From: an uncultured Eubacteriales bacterium
Lineage (GTDB): Bacteria; Bacillota; Clostridia; Christensenellales; Christensenellaceae
DNA: 7,192 bases
Assembly: GCA_905193725.1 (NCBI GenBank)
Contig: CAJJPW010000108.1
Span: 1-7,192 of the forward strand
Direction: 5' to 3'
The translations under genes and the position numbers were made by a program. Position 1 is the first letter of the stretch; every line of letters starts with the position of its first letter. Below, piece by piece: positions 1 through 5,583 of this stretch. The notes under the pieces are model-generated. The model worked only from the letters and a program-made list of their open reading frames with translations. It did not search any database and had not been told where the DNA came from.

Positions 1-25
1 GGGAAATTCTTTTGCTATCTGGCAT
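1..25 (-). CDS. 5' end of an unidentified gene (8 codons visible)
   Basis: Only the first eight codons are in the window (MPDSKRIS), so the product cannot be identified. The start is supported by context rather than by protein similarity. An ATG at 25-23 follows an AAAAGGAGAG Shine-Dalgarno at 34-43 at normal spacing, and a near-consensus promoter with an extended -10 lies just upstream (50-78), giving a predicted 5' UTR of about 18 nt. A palindrome (77-97) overlaps the -35 box, which suggests a regulated gene. A short polar, basic N-terminus of this kind would fit many proteins, including TetR-type repressors that repress their own promoter, but that is a guess from context. A second frame open to the window edge (1-150) is less well supported as the gene. 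Confidence 0.5.
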
Positions 26-49
26 ACTACTTTCTCTCCTTTTACCACC

Positions 50-78
50 AGTATAACATTCTCCGGACCCAACGTCAA
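50..78 (-). promoter_or_regulatory. Sigma-A promoter with extended -10
   Basis: On the minus strand, a -35 box TTGACG (78-73) is separated by exactly 17 bp from a -10 box TATACT (55-50), and TG one base upstream of the -10 makes it an extended -10. Both hexamers match the consensus at five of six positions. The expected start point, near 43, falls just before the Shine-Dalgarno of the gene starting at 25. The promoter lies downstream of the rpsI terminator, so it should drive an independent transcript. Confidence 0.75.
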
Positions 79-97
79 TGAATGAAATTCATTCATT
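77..97. promoter_or_regulatory. 21-bp near-perfect palindrome overlapping a -35 box (candidate operator)
   Basis: Ten-base arms AATGAATGAA (77-86) and TTCATTCATT (88-97) are exact inverted repeats around a single central base. The last two bases of the element on the minus strand are the TT of the -35 hexamer TTGACG, so a bound protein would block RNA polymerase. The TGAATGA/TCATTCA half-sites resemble operators of some TetR-family regulators; as I recall it, Bacillus subtilis FadR uses such half-sites with a four-base spacer, against three here. The position and symmetry are seen directly; the identity of the regulator is inference. Confidence 0.55.
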
Positions 98-184
98 TTA
101 ATTTTTTCTCCCATGACGCTATCTGAATAGGTAGATGCTGACTTTCCCATTCAGTTCTCATACTCCTCCGTTTCCTGCTATATA

Positions 185-218
185 AAAACCTCCCAGAACA
201 AATGTCCTGAGAGGTTTT
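185..218 (-). terminator. Rho-independent terminator after rpsI
   Basis: In the minus-strand RNA, an arm starting AAAACCTC (218-211) pairs with one ending GAGGUUUU (192-185). Pairing continues inward to give about 15 bp with a four-base loop, and a run of U residues follows. Two positions are G-U in the minus-strand RNA but A-C mismatches in the plus-strand RNA, so the structure belongs to the minus strand. It ends the rplM-rpsI transcript 31 bp after the rpsI stop codon. A smaller hairpin (221-234, GCATCC/GGATGC) precedes it. Confidence 0.92.
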
Positions 219-248
219 CTGCATCCTCGGATGCCAATAAACAAAAAT

Positions 249-641
249 TTAACGTTTGGAGAACTGAGGAGCTCTTCTTGCCGCTTTGAGGCCGTACTTC
301 TTTCTCTCCTTCATTCTCGGGTCTCTTGTCAGGTAGCCAGCTTTTTTCACAGCAGGTCTGAGTTCAGGGTCTGCCTTTACCAGTGCCCGTGCAATGCCGT
401 GGCGGATAGCACCCGCCTGGCCTGTGAAGCCGCCACCCTTTACGTTTACAAATACGTCGTAGCTCCCCAATGTCTCAGTGAGTACCAAAGGAGAACGTAC
501 TAACATCTTTAAGGTCTCGTAACCGAAGTAATCTTCGATATCCCGTTTATTGATGGTAATGTTGCCGTTTCCCTTTAATAAGCGAACTCTCGCAACGGAT
601 TTTTTTCTTCTACCTGTTCCTAGAAATTGTTCTTTCGCCAT
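249..641 (-). CDS. rpsI: 30S ribosomal protein S9
   Basis: S9 binds 16S rRNA in the head of the small subunit, and its long C-terminal tail reaches toward the P-site tRNA. The 130-residue product has the standard length. It begins with the typical [14 protein letters not shown] stretch (residues 8-21) and contains the [19 protein letters not shown] block (about 69-87), which includes the S9 signature. It ends in the basic tail RRAPQFSKR with the conserved terminal Arg. The start ATG follows an AAGGAGG site at 653-659. The gene lies 25 bp behind rplM, the near-universal L13-S9 pairing, and is followed by a strong terminator, so the two form one transcript under the rplM promoter and leader. 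Nothing is unusual about the protein. Confidence 0.98.
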   Translation of the reverse strand: MAKEQFLGTGRRKKSVARVRLLKGNGNITINKRDIEDYFGYETLKMLVRSPLVLTETLGSYDVFVNVKGGGFTGQAGAIRHGIARALVKADPELRPAVKKAGYLTRDPRMKERKKYGLKAARRAPQFSKR

Positions 642-666
642 CTTCTATATTGCCTCCTTCCCAAAA

Positions 667-1095
667 CTAAAATTCTAATTTCTCTGGTTTTTGTGCAGCT
701 TGGCCGTGCTCAGCGCCTTTATAAACCCGAAGTTTTTTCAGCATTGCCTGGCCCAGCTTGTTTTTGGGAAGCATCCGTCTCACCGCTTCGGTAAATGCGA
801 AATCCGATTTGGTCTGCATTAATCTGCGGTAGGATGTGGATTTTAATCCACCTGGATAACCAGAATGTCTATAATGGAATTTTTGATCTAATTTGTTTCC
901 CGTAAATACGAGCTTATCTGTGTTAATTACAATCACATAATCCCCAGTATCCACATTGGGGGTAAACTCTGGCTTGTTTTTTCCTCTTAAAACAGCTGCA
1001 ACGTTGCTGGCCAATCTACCAAAAGTCTGGCCGTCTGCGTCCACTACATACCATTTCTTAGGAACCTCGCCAGCCTTTGCCATATATGTCTTCAT
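667..1095 (-). CDS. rplM: 50S ribosomal protein L13
   Basis: L13 is an early-assembling 23S rRNA-binding protein of the large subunit. The 142-residue product matches family length. It has the N-terminal [18 protein letters not shown] segment (13-30), the [15 protein letters not shown] block (44-58), the [10 protein letters not shown] region (74-83) and the basic [12 protein letters not shown] signature (104-115). I chose the ATG at 1095 over an internal ATG four codons later because a strong AGGAGGA sits seven bases upstream. The gene has its own promoter (1183-1211) and a structured leader, consistent with autoregulation by L13 in Firmicutes. It is co-transcribed with rpsI. Confidence 0.98.
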   Translation of the reverse strand: MKTYMAKAGEVPKKWYVVDADGQTFGRLASNVAAVLRGKNKPEFTPNVDTGDYVIVINTDKLVFTGNKLDQKFHYRHSGYPGGLKSTSYRRLMQTKSDFAFTEAVRRMLPKNKLGQAMLKKLRVYKGAEHGQAAQKPEKLEF

Positions 1096-1177
1096 GAGGC
1101 AGTCCTCCTAGTATATTTTTTCTCACCGATTTTTGATTGCTCATCTATCCACGGGGCTGTTGCGCATACATGAGCAA
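1096..1177 (-). promoter_or_regulatory. Probable L13 ribosomal-protein leader RNA
   Basis: Between the rplM promoter and its start codon is an untranslated leader of about 80 nt. Near its 5' end, UUGCUCAU (1177-1170) pairs perfectly with AUGAGCAA (1144-1137), enclosing about 25 nt that contain the stretch GCGCAACAGCCCCGUGG. An A-rich segment and then the rplM Shine-Dalgarno follow. Firmicute rplM-rpsI operons are known to carry an autoregulatory L13 leader at this position, and the layout here (stem at the transcription start, conserved-looking loop, then RBS) fits. The stem is seen directly; assignment to that family is from memory and position. The predicted start point (about 1176) lies at the first bases of the stem, so its outermost pair may not be transcribed. 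Confidence 0.7.
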
Positions 1178-1182
1178 AGTAT

Positions 1183-1211
1183 ATTTTAACCAAAATTCCT
1201 TTGGTTGTCAA
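1183..1211 (-). promoter_or_regulatory. Strong sigma-A promoter for rplM-rpsI
   Basis: On the minus strand, a perfect -35 box TTGACA (1211-1206) stands 17 bp from a -10 box TAAAAT (1188-1183), five of six matching the consensus. It lies 43 bp past the stop codon of the nitroreductase gene. rplM and rpsI can therefore be transcribed independently of the upstream ecf-truA genes, although I find no terminator that would prevent read-through. The spacer contains a palindrome, listed separately. Confidence 0.9.
1188..1206. promoter_or_regulatory. 19-bp palindrome filling the rplM promoter spacer
   Basis: AACCAAA (1188-1194) and TTTGGTT (1200-1206) form a perfect seven-base inverted repeat around five bases. 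It covers the whole 17-bp spacer and touches one base of each promoter hexamer. An inverted repeat exactly between -35 and -10 is a classic repressor position, but ribosomal-protein promoters are not usually repressed this way, so a regulatory role is only a possibility. It could also be chance in AT-rich sequence. Confidence 0.4.
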
Positions 1212-1254
1212 CTTTTTTATGCCATTTCTGTAAAAGATTTTATACCAATAGGCG

Positions 1255-1788
1255 CTATAGAGTCTTTAAGATCACACCTAGTTCTTTGCGTCTGGGCATT
1301 ACCGGCTGCTCGTCTGGATATCCCAGGGCGATGAGGGCGACAATCTCCTCCTGCTCTGGCAAGTCAAGGGCTTTGGTTATTCCCTCTTCATCATATACCC
1401 CCATGATCACGGTACCCAACCCTCTTTCTGTAGCTGCTAGACAGAAAATCATATTGGAAAGACCGCAGTCGTACATCTGCCAACCCTTTCCCTTAGGGGT
1501 GTCAAATTCCCCTTCTCTATTGTACCCTGAGCGCTTGCGCAGCACGGTGGAAGCCATCAGCACTGGTGCCGAGCGAATGATCTTTTGGTTAAAATCCGGC
1601 ACTTGTTCCAAAACCTTTTGAATGACGTCAGGATCCGTTACCGCATAATACCGTGGTGCCTGGCTGTTCTTCCAAGAAGGCGCATAGATCGCCATCTCCA
1701 CCATCTGGTCTATAGTCTCTTGGGGCACAGACTCTTGTTTAAATTTGCGAATACTTCTTCTTGTTTGTACACATTCTTTTAGTTCCAT
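1255..1788 (-). CDS. Nitroreductase-family FMN-dependent oxidoreductase
   Basis: The 177-residue product is a compact nitroreductase-fold flavoprotein, probably a cytosolic homodimer that uses FMN and NAD(P)H to reduce an unknown substrate. The FMN-phosphate-binding RRSIRKF motif is at 10-16, followed by APSWKNSQAPRYY (36-48), the usual flavin-contacting segment in a variant common in clostridial members. The dimer-helix motif MYDCGLSNMIFCLAATERGLG spans 105-125. The C-terminal VALIALGYPDE (150-160) with a following proline/arginine stretch is also typical. The start ATG has AGGAAGTG eight bases upstream. It begins 30 bp after the truA stop, so it is probably the last gene of the ecf-truA transcript. 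It is not part of the classical truA-rplM junction. Family membership is secure; the substrate is not predictable. Confidence 0.93.
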   Translation of the reverse strand: MELKECVQTRRSIRKFKQESVPQETIDQMVEMAIYAPSWKNSQAPRYYAVTDPDVIQKVLEQVPDFNQKIIRSAPVLMASTVLRKRSGYNREGEFDTPKGKGWQMYDCGLSNMIFCLAATERGLGTVIMGVYDEEGITKALDLPEQEEIVALIALGYPDEQPVMPRRKELGVILKTL

Positions 1789-1818
1789 TTCTATTACACT
1801 TCCTATCCATAGAATTTT

Positions 1819-2568
1819 TTATCTCTGACCCAATTTATCGTAGAATACGCTCATGAGCGTCAAGCCCTTAGCCGGTGCCGTGACGCCCGCTTTGCGGCGA
1901 TCTCCCGACTGCAGTGCTTCTCTTACGGATTCGATATCCCTTCTGCCTCTGCCAATTTCGATGAGAGTGCCAGCGATGATGCGCACCATATTGTATAAAA
2001 ATCCCGTTCCAATTACATCCATTAAGATATCGTTTTCGTATTTTTCCACAGAGAGCTTACTGATTGTGCGCACGGTATTTTGCACACTAGTGCCACTGGC
2101 GTGAAATGCTGCAAAGTCATGAGTTCCCTCTAGATATTTTGCCGCCGCTTTCATATCTTCTATGCAAAGGGGCCCCCGGACATGGGCCATAATATTTCGA
2201 TAGAGCGCCGTATCGTGCTCCCCCTGGTAGATTGCATAGCGGTAGTGTTTTCCCACTGCATCGTATCTGGCGTGGAAGCTATCCAGCACCTTTACCGAAT
2301 TTTTAATGCGAATGTCCGCGGGTAAAACCAAATTGAGCACGTAGCTGAATTTCTCTGCAGGTATTTTGGAGTCGATTTCAAAATGGGCACATTGGCCTAC
2401 GGCGTGTACCCCTGCATCCGTCCTCCCAGCGCCGTGAATGGCTACCTTTTGTCCTGTAGCCTTTTCAATAGCCTCTTCAATGGTGCTCTGTATGGATACG
2501 GCATTGTTTTGGCGCTGCCATCCCGAATAATTGGTTCCATCGTATTCTATAATCAGTTTTATCTTCAA
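1819..2568 (-). CDS. truA: tRNA pseudouridine synthase A (TTG start)
   Basis: TruA isomerises uridines 38, 39 and 40 of the tRNA anticodon stem to pseudouridine. The 249-residue product has the family length. It shows the N-terminal IEYDGTNYSGWQ (7-18) and the catalytic GAGRTDAGVHA block (46-56) with the nucleophile Asp51. It also has FHARYDA (98-104), KHYRY (107-111) with the conserved active-site Tyr109, the GTGFLYNMVRIIAGTL motif and the C-terminal TAPAKGLTL segment. The start codon is TTG at 2568-2566. An in-frame TGA lies six codons upstream and no in-frame ATG or GTG lies between, so TTG is the only start that gives a full-length protein. A weak AAAGGGTG site is at 2577-2584. Its place after ecfT is the usual Firmicute order. 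Confidence 0.96.
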   Translation of the reverse strand: MKIKLIIEYDGTNYSGWQRQNNAVSIQSTIEEAIEKATGQKVAIHGAGRTDAGVHAVGQCAHFEIDSKIPAEKFSYVLNLVLPADIRIKNSVKVLDSFHARYDAVGKHYRYAIYQGEHDTALYRNIMAHVRGPLCIEDMKAAAKYLEGTHDFAAFHASGTSVQNTVRTISKLSVEKYENDILMDVIGTGFLYNMVRIIAGTLIEIGRGRRDIESVREALQSGDRRKAGVTAPAKGLTLMSVFYDKLGQR

Positions 2569-2723
2569 TCCATAAACACCCTTTCACAAAATCCCACATC
2601 GCTACCCTTGGTATCTTTATGCTATTTTATGAAGGCCTGCATCCGCCTCTTTTTTTCGCTTTGGGCCACCTTTCGTTTCCTGGGCCCCAGTCTTATCCTA
2701 TGCTATATCGATTATTTGACCTT
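2569..2723 (-). other. Non-coding gap between ecfT and truA
   Basis: This 155-bp gap is long for this tightly packed operon. It contains a GC-rich imperfect hairpin at 2663-2687 (GGGCCCA and TGGCCC arms with one bulge and a 12-base loop), followed in the minus-strand RNA by an A-rich rather than a U-rich run, so it is not a standard terminator. I found no convincing sigma-A promoter and no credible small gene here. Confidence 0.5.
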
Positions 2724-3557
2724 TTATATGATGCTCATACTCCCAAAAAGCGCCATCATAATGGTGTACTCCAGGCAGGTAAATGCAATGAGCGCCGCCA
2801 TGATCCCAAAGGCCACATAATCCCTTTTTCCCATACGGAGTACTTTCATCCTCGTCCTGTTGTCTCCCCCTCGATAGCATCTAGACTCCATAGCTAGCGC
2901 CAGTTCATCCGCCCTCTTAAAAGCAGATACGAAAAGAGGAACTAATAAAGGCACCATGTTCTTGGCTTTGGCCAAAATATTCCCACTGTCAAACTCCGCG
3001 CCTCTTGCCGTCTGTGCTTTCATGATCTTATCTGTCTCCTCAAGCAGAGTGGGAATAAACCGCATGGCAATGCTCATCATCATGGCCAGTTCATGAGCAG
3101 GAAATTTGATCACTCTCAGAGGCTTTAGCAGCTGTTCTAAGGCGTCTGTAATCTCCATAGGAGAAGTGGTCAGGGTGAGCAGCGAAGTGAACGCAATAAG
3201 GTAAACAAGCCTTACTGCGATGAGAATTGCCTGCTGAATTCCCTCCCAAGTGAGTTTCAAAAATTCCCATTGAAAGATCACCGTCTTGCCATTATAGAAA
3301 AAGGCATTTAATACTACGGTAAATAGAATAATAAACCACAGCGGTCGAATCCCCTTTAAGATCACACGAAAGGATACTCTGCTTACTAAAATAATCGCCA
3401 CCAACATTCCCGTCAATACAGCATATCCGATGACGGATTTTAAAATAAATATGATGACAATTAGTGCAACTGCTAAAATGATCTTTACTCTGGGGTCTAG
3501 CTTGTGAATCACAGAATTTCCCGGAAAATATTGGCCCAGCGTAATATTTTTTATCAT
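2724..3557 (-). CDS. ecfT: ECF transporter transmembrane subunit EcfT
   Basis: EcfT is the membrane scaffold of energy-coupling factor importers, linking the two ATPases to interchangeable substrate-binding S proteins. The 277-residue product begins with the family's soluble stretch, including HKLDPRVK (18-25). Strongly hydrophobic segments follow at about 26-58, 72-88, 107-131 and 157-170, and a final membrane segment lies near 246-270. The cytoplasmic coupling region holds the two diagnostic ATPase-contacting motifs: AQTARGAEF (181-189) and AMESRCYRGG (222-231). In the second, Ser-Arg-Cys replaces the textbook Ala-Arg-Gly while keeping the key Arg226. A TAGGAG site precedes the ATG. It starts 53 bp after ecfA2. 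No S-component gene is adjacent, as expected for a shared group II module. Confidence 0.95.
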   Translation of the reverse strand: MIKNITLGQYFPGNSVIHKLDPRVKIILAVALIVIIFILKSVIGYAVLTGMLVAIILVSRVSFRVILKGIRPLWFIILFTVVLNAFFYNGKTVIFQWEFLKLTWEGIQQAILIAVRLVYLIAFTSLLTLTTSPMEITDALEQLLKPLRVIKFPAHELAMMMSIAMRFIPTLLEETDKIMKAQTARGAEFDSGNILAKAKNMVPLLVPLFVSAFKRADELALAMESRCYRGGDNRTRMKVLRMGKRDYVAFGIMAALIAFTCLEYTIMMALFGSMSII

Positions 3558-3610
3558 GTTCTAACTCCTAATGTATCTTGTGAGCAAAGCCCACTATCCC
3601 TTTTGCGCCC

Positions 3611-4495
3611 TCACTGTAGCGCTTTGTCTTGTGTAGCGGACACAGTTCTCTGCTTTATCTTTTGCACCAGCGTTTTGCTCAGTTCTTCTAAGGTGATGAT
3701 GCTTTTGTCCATTTCAATTCCACGGTTCCGCAGCATCTTCACAATTTCCGTAGCCTGAGGCACCATGAGCCCTGCCTCCTCGATCTGCTCATACTGTGAA
3801 AACACCTCTTTGGGTGTGCCATCCAGCATCACTTTTCCATTTTTCAGTGCAATCACTCTACTGGCGTAGTTCGCAAGATCATCCATATTATGACTGATCA
3901 TGATAATGGTAGTACCTTCTTGATGCAGCTTTTTAATCAGCTCCATTAAGTTGTATCTGCCGATAGGATCAAGACCTGCAATGGGCTCATCTAAGATCAA
4001 GATGCTGGGGTTCATGGCCAACACACCCGCAATAGCTACTTTTCTCTTTTGCCCACCAGACAGTTCAAATGGGGAAATATTTTTATATTCCTCATAGGAG
4101 AGTCCTACCAATGCCATGGCATCTTTCACACGCTGTGTAGTCTCTTCCGGGCTTATCCCAATTTTCAGCGGTCCAAAAGAGATGTCCTTTTCAATGGTCT
4201 CCTCAAACAGTTGGTATTCTGGGTATTGGAACACCACGCCTACCGTTTTTCTAAGTTGCTTACGGTCTGCCCCCTTTTGTCCGTAATCCACGCCGCCAAT
4301 GAGGATACGTCCCTCGGTGATCTTTTCCAAACCGCTGATCAGCTGGATCAACGTGGACTTACCGCTTCCAGTATGGCCTATGAGCCCTACAAACTCTCCA
4401 TCCTGAATCTCCAGATTAATTCCATCTAGCGCCACGCTCTCAAAGGGCGTATTGGGTGTGTAGATATATTTCACATTTTCTATAACAATTGACAT
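3611..4495 (-). CDS. ecfA2: ECF transporter ATPase EcfA2
   Basis: This is one of the two ABC ATPases that power ECF vitamin and metal importers; it pairs with EcfA1 on EcfT at the cytoplasmic face. The 294-residue product carries Walker A GHTGSGKS (40-47), Q-loop FQYPEYQLFEETIEKD (Gln90), signature LSGGQ (145-149) in the ECF-type context LSGGQKRKVAIAG, Walker B LILDEP (Glu170) and the switch His202. The D-loop region reads DEPIAGLDP, with Ile where Thr is usual. I set the start at the ATG at 4495. GGAGG lies four bases upstream, MSIVIENV is the normal family N-terminus, and a longer reading to 4531 adds an unlikely tail. The first 16 bases overlap the end of ecfA1, implying translational coupling. 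A C-terminal ECF-type extension follows the ATPase core. Confidence 0.96.
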   Translation of the reverse strand: MSIVIENVKYIYTPNTPFESVALDGINLEIQDGEFVGLIGHTGSGKSTLIQLISGLEKITEGRILIGGVDYGQKGADRKQLRKTVGVVFQYPEYQLFEETIEKDISFGPLKIGISPEETTQRVKDAMALVGLSYEEYKNISPFELSGGQKRKVAIAGVLAMNPSILILDEPIAGLDPIGRYNLMELIKKLHQEGTTIIMISHNMDDLANYASRVIALKNGKVMLDGTPKEVFSQYEQIEEAGLMVPQATEIVKMLRNRGIEMDKSIITLEELSKTLVQKIKQRTVSATQDKALQ

Positions 4496-5319
4496 AGTTC
4501 CTCCACCAGCTCTTCGGATGTAATCGGGCAACTTGGAAGCTGAACTCCTTCCTGGGCCAGCATCTCATAGATCTGTGTTGCAGCAGGGGGGACCAGCTCG
4601 CATTCTCTCAGCAGCTGTGTTTGACTGAATATCTCACTAGGGGTGCCAACTTTTTTGATCACACCCGCTTTCATCACCACTACCCGATCTGCCTGCACTG
4701 CCTCTTCCATAAAGTGCGTAATGAGTACCACTGTCTTCTTTTCCTCTCGATTCAGCTTTAATATGGTCTGCATCACTTCTTGGCGCCCTCTGGGGTCCAA
4801 CATTGCGGTGGGTTCGTCAAACACGATGATTTTCGGCTCCATAGCCAAAATCCCCGCAATGGCGATCCGCTGGTTTTGTCCGCCGGACAGCATATGGGGT
4901 GGACGTTTTTTATAAGGCAGCATATTCACTTTTTCCAGCGATTGATTGACGATTTTTACTATTTCTGAAGATTCAATGCCCAAGTTTTCCGGACCAAACG
5001 CCACATCCTCTTCCACTACCGTCGCTACCAATTGGTTGTCTGGATTTTGAAATACCATCCCTGCATTTTGGCGAATGTCCCAAAGGTTCTCCTCCCGGCG
5101 GGTATCCTTGCCACACACCCACATCTCCCCAGAGGAAGGCAGCTCCAGTGCGTTAATATGTTTCGCAAAGGTGGATTTGCCGCTGCCATTATGGCCCAAT
5201 ATGACAATAAATTCCCCTTCGGAAACCTCTAACGTCACGCCGTTTAGCGCAAAGCGTATTTCATTTTCATTATTGGTATAGGAAAACTTGATATCTTCCG
5301 CTTGAATAATTCCGCTCAT
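4480..5319 (-). CDS. ecfA1: ECF transporter ATPase EcfA1
   Basis: This is the second ABC ATPase of the energy-coupling factor module, acting as a heterodimer with EcfA2. The 279-residue product has Walker A GHNGSGKS (42-49), the Q-loop FQNPDNQLVATVVEEDVAFG (Gln91) characteristic of EcfA1, signature LSGGQ (144-148) continued as NQRIAIAG, Walker B IIVFDEP (Glu169), D-loop LDPRGR and switch His202. The start is ambiguous. MSGIIQAEDIKFSY at 5319 fits the family N-terminus and has GAGGG close upstream, whereas an ATG six codons earlier (5337) has an AGGA ten bases upstream. I prefer 5319. It heads the ecfA1-ecfA2-ecfT-truA cluster and is separated from rplQ by a terminator, with a candidate promoter at 5452-5479. 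Confidence 0.95.
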   Translation of the reverse strand: MSGIIQAEDIKFSYTNNENEIRFALNGVTLEVSEGEFIVILGHNGSGKSTFAKHINALELPSSGEMWVCGKDTRREENLWDIRQNAGMVFQNPDNQLVATVVEEDVAFGPENLGIESSEIVKIVNQSLEKVNMLPYKKRPPHMLSGGQNQRIAIAGILAMEPKIIVFDEPTAMLDPRGRQEVMQTILKLNREEKKTVVLITHFMEEAVQADRVVVMKAGVIKKVGTPSEIFSQTQLLRECELVPPAATQIYEMLAQEGVQLPSCPITSEELVEELCQLL

Positions 5320-5451
5320 TTTTCCCTCTTTATTCATTTCTCATGGATCCTAAAATGGTTTTCTCATTTTCCATCTTTCACTGCTTATCGAACAACATGC
5401 ATCAGCGATTCTCACAACTTTCAATATATTTACATCAGTCAAGACAATTAC

Positions 5452-5479
5452 AGTATACGTGTTTTATCAAAAAATGCAA
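5452..5479 (-). promoter_or_regulatory. Candidate promoter for the ecfA1 transcript
   Basis: On the minus strand, TTGCAT (5479-5474) lies 16 bp upstream of TATACT (5457-5452). The -10 box is good (five of six); the -35 box is weak (three of six). It sits between the rplQ terminator and ecfA1, where a promoter is expected, and would give a leader of about 125 nt before ecfA1. That leader contains a small AAAATG/CATTTT hairpin but no riboswitch that I recognise. Confidence 0.4.
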
Positions 5480-5507
5480 CTATTTTCTGCCATATACGCG
5501 GATATTA

Positions 5508-5550
5508 AAATGAGGTTTTAAAAGAATTGTATCCTTTCAAAACCTCATTT
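5508..5550 (-). terminator. Rho-independent terminator after rplQ
   Basis: In the minus-strand RNA, an arm beginning AAAUGAGGUUUU (from 5550) pairs with one ending AAAACCUCAUUU (to 5508). The two arms are complementary over 20 bases around a three-base loop, with two G-U pairs that become A-C mismatches on the other strand, so it is a minus-strand structure. The U run after the stem is modest (UUUUAAUAU). It lies 33 bp past the rplQ stop and ends the ribosomal-protein/rpoA operon. Confidence 0.85.
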
Positions 5551-5583
5551 GTCATTCGTCCATAATAAAATCTACCTAAAAGA

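Noticed and set aside
1..150. Minus-strand open frame from an ATG at 150 running off the window edge (begins MGKSASTYSDSV)
   Set aside because: Its only good Shine-Dalgarno is 14 bases away. It reads straight through a near-consensus promoter, a palindrome and the RBS of the better-supported start at 25. The protein is not recognised. It remains possible if the promoter call is wrong.
93..161. 22-codon minus-strand frame with GGAGGAG just before its ATG (begins MRTEWESQ)
   Set aside because: The spacing is only about three bases, it lies after a strong terminator with no promoter of its own, and it has no recognisable features.
1212..1254. Possible terminator after the nitroreductase gene
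   Set aside because: The only hairpin is bulged (GCCTATT/AATGGC) with a large loop and is followed by A rather than U residues on the minus strand, so read-through into rplM cannot be excluded.
3580..3594. Small GTGGGC-TTT-GCTCAC hairpin between ecfA2 and ecfT on the minus strand
   Set aside because: Six pairs with one G-U and no following U run; too weak for a terminator, and nothing else supports a function.
4049..4429. 126-codon plus-strand open frame opposite ecfA2, and similar long plus-strand frames elsewhere
   Set aside because: They lie antisense to well-supported genes, have no ribosome binding site in context and encode low-complexity or Cys/Ser/Phe-rich products typical of frame shadows.
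185..5550. The terminators of rpsI and rplQ share an eight-base AAAACCTC/GAGGTTTT core in their stems
   Set aside because: The cores are in opposite arm orientation and the rest of the stems differ. A short A/T-rich stem end plus CCTC is common in such terminators, so this is most likely coincidence rather than a repeat family.
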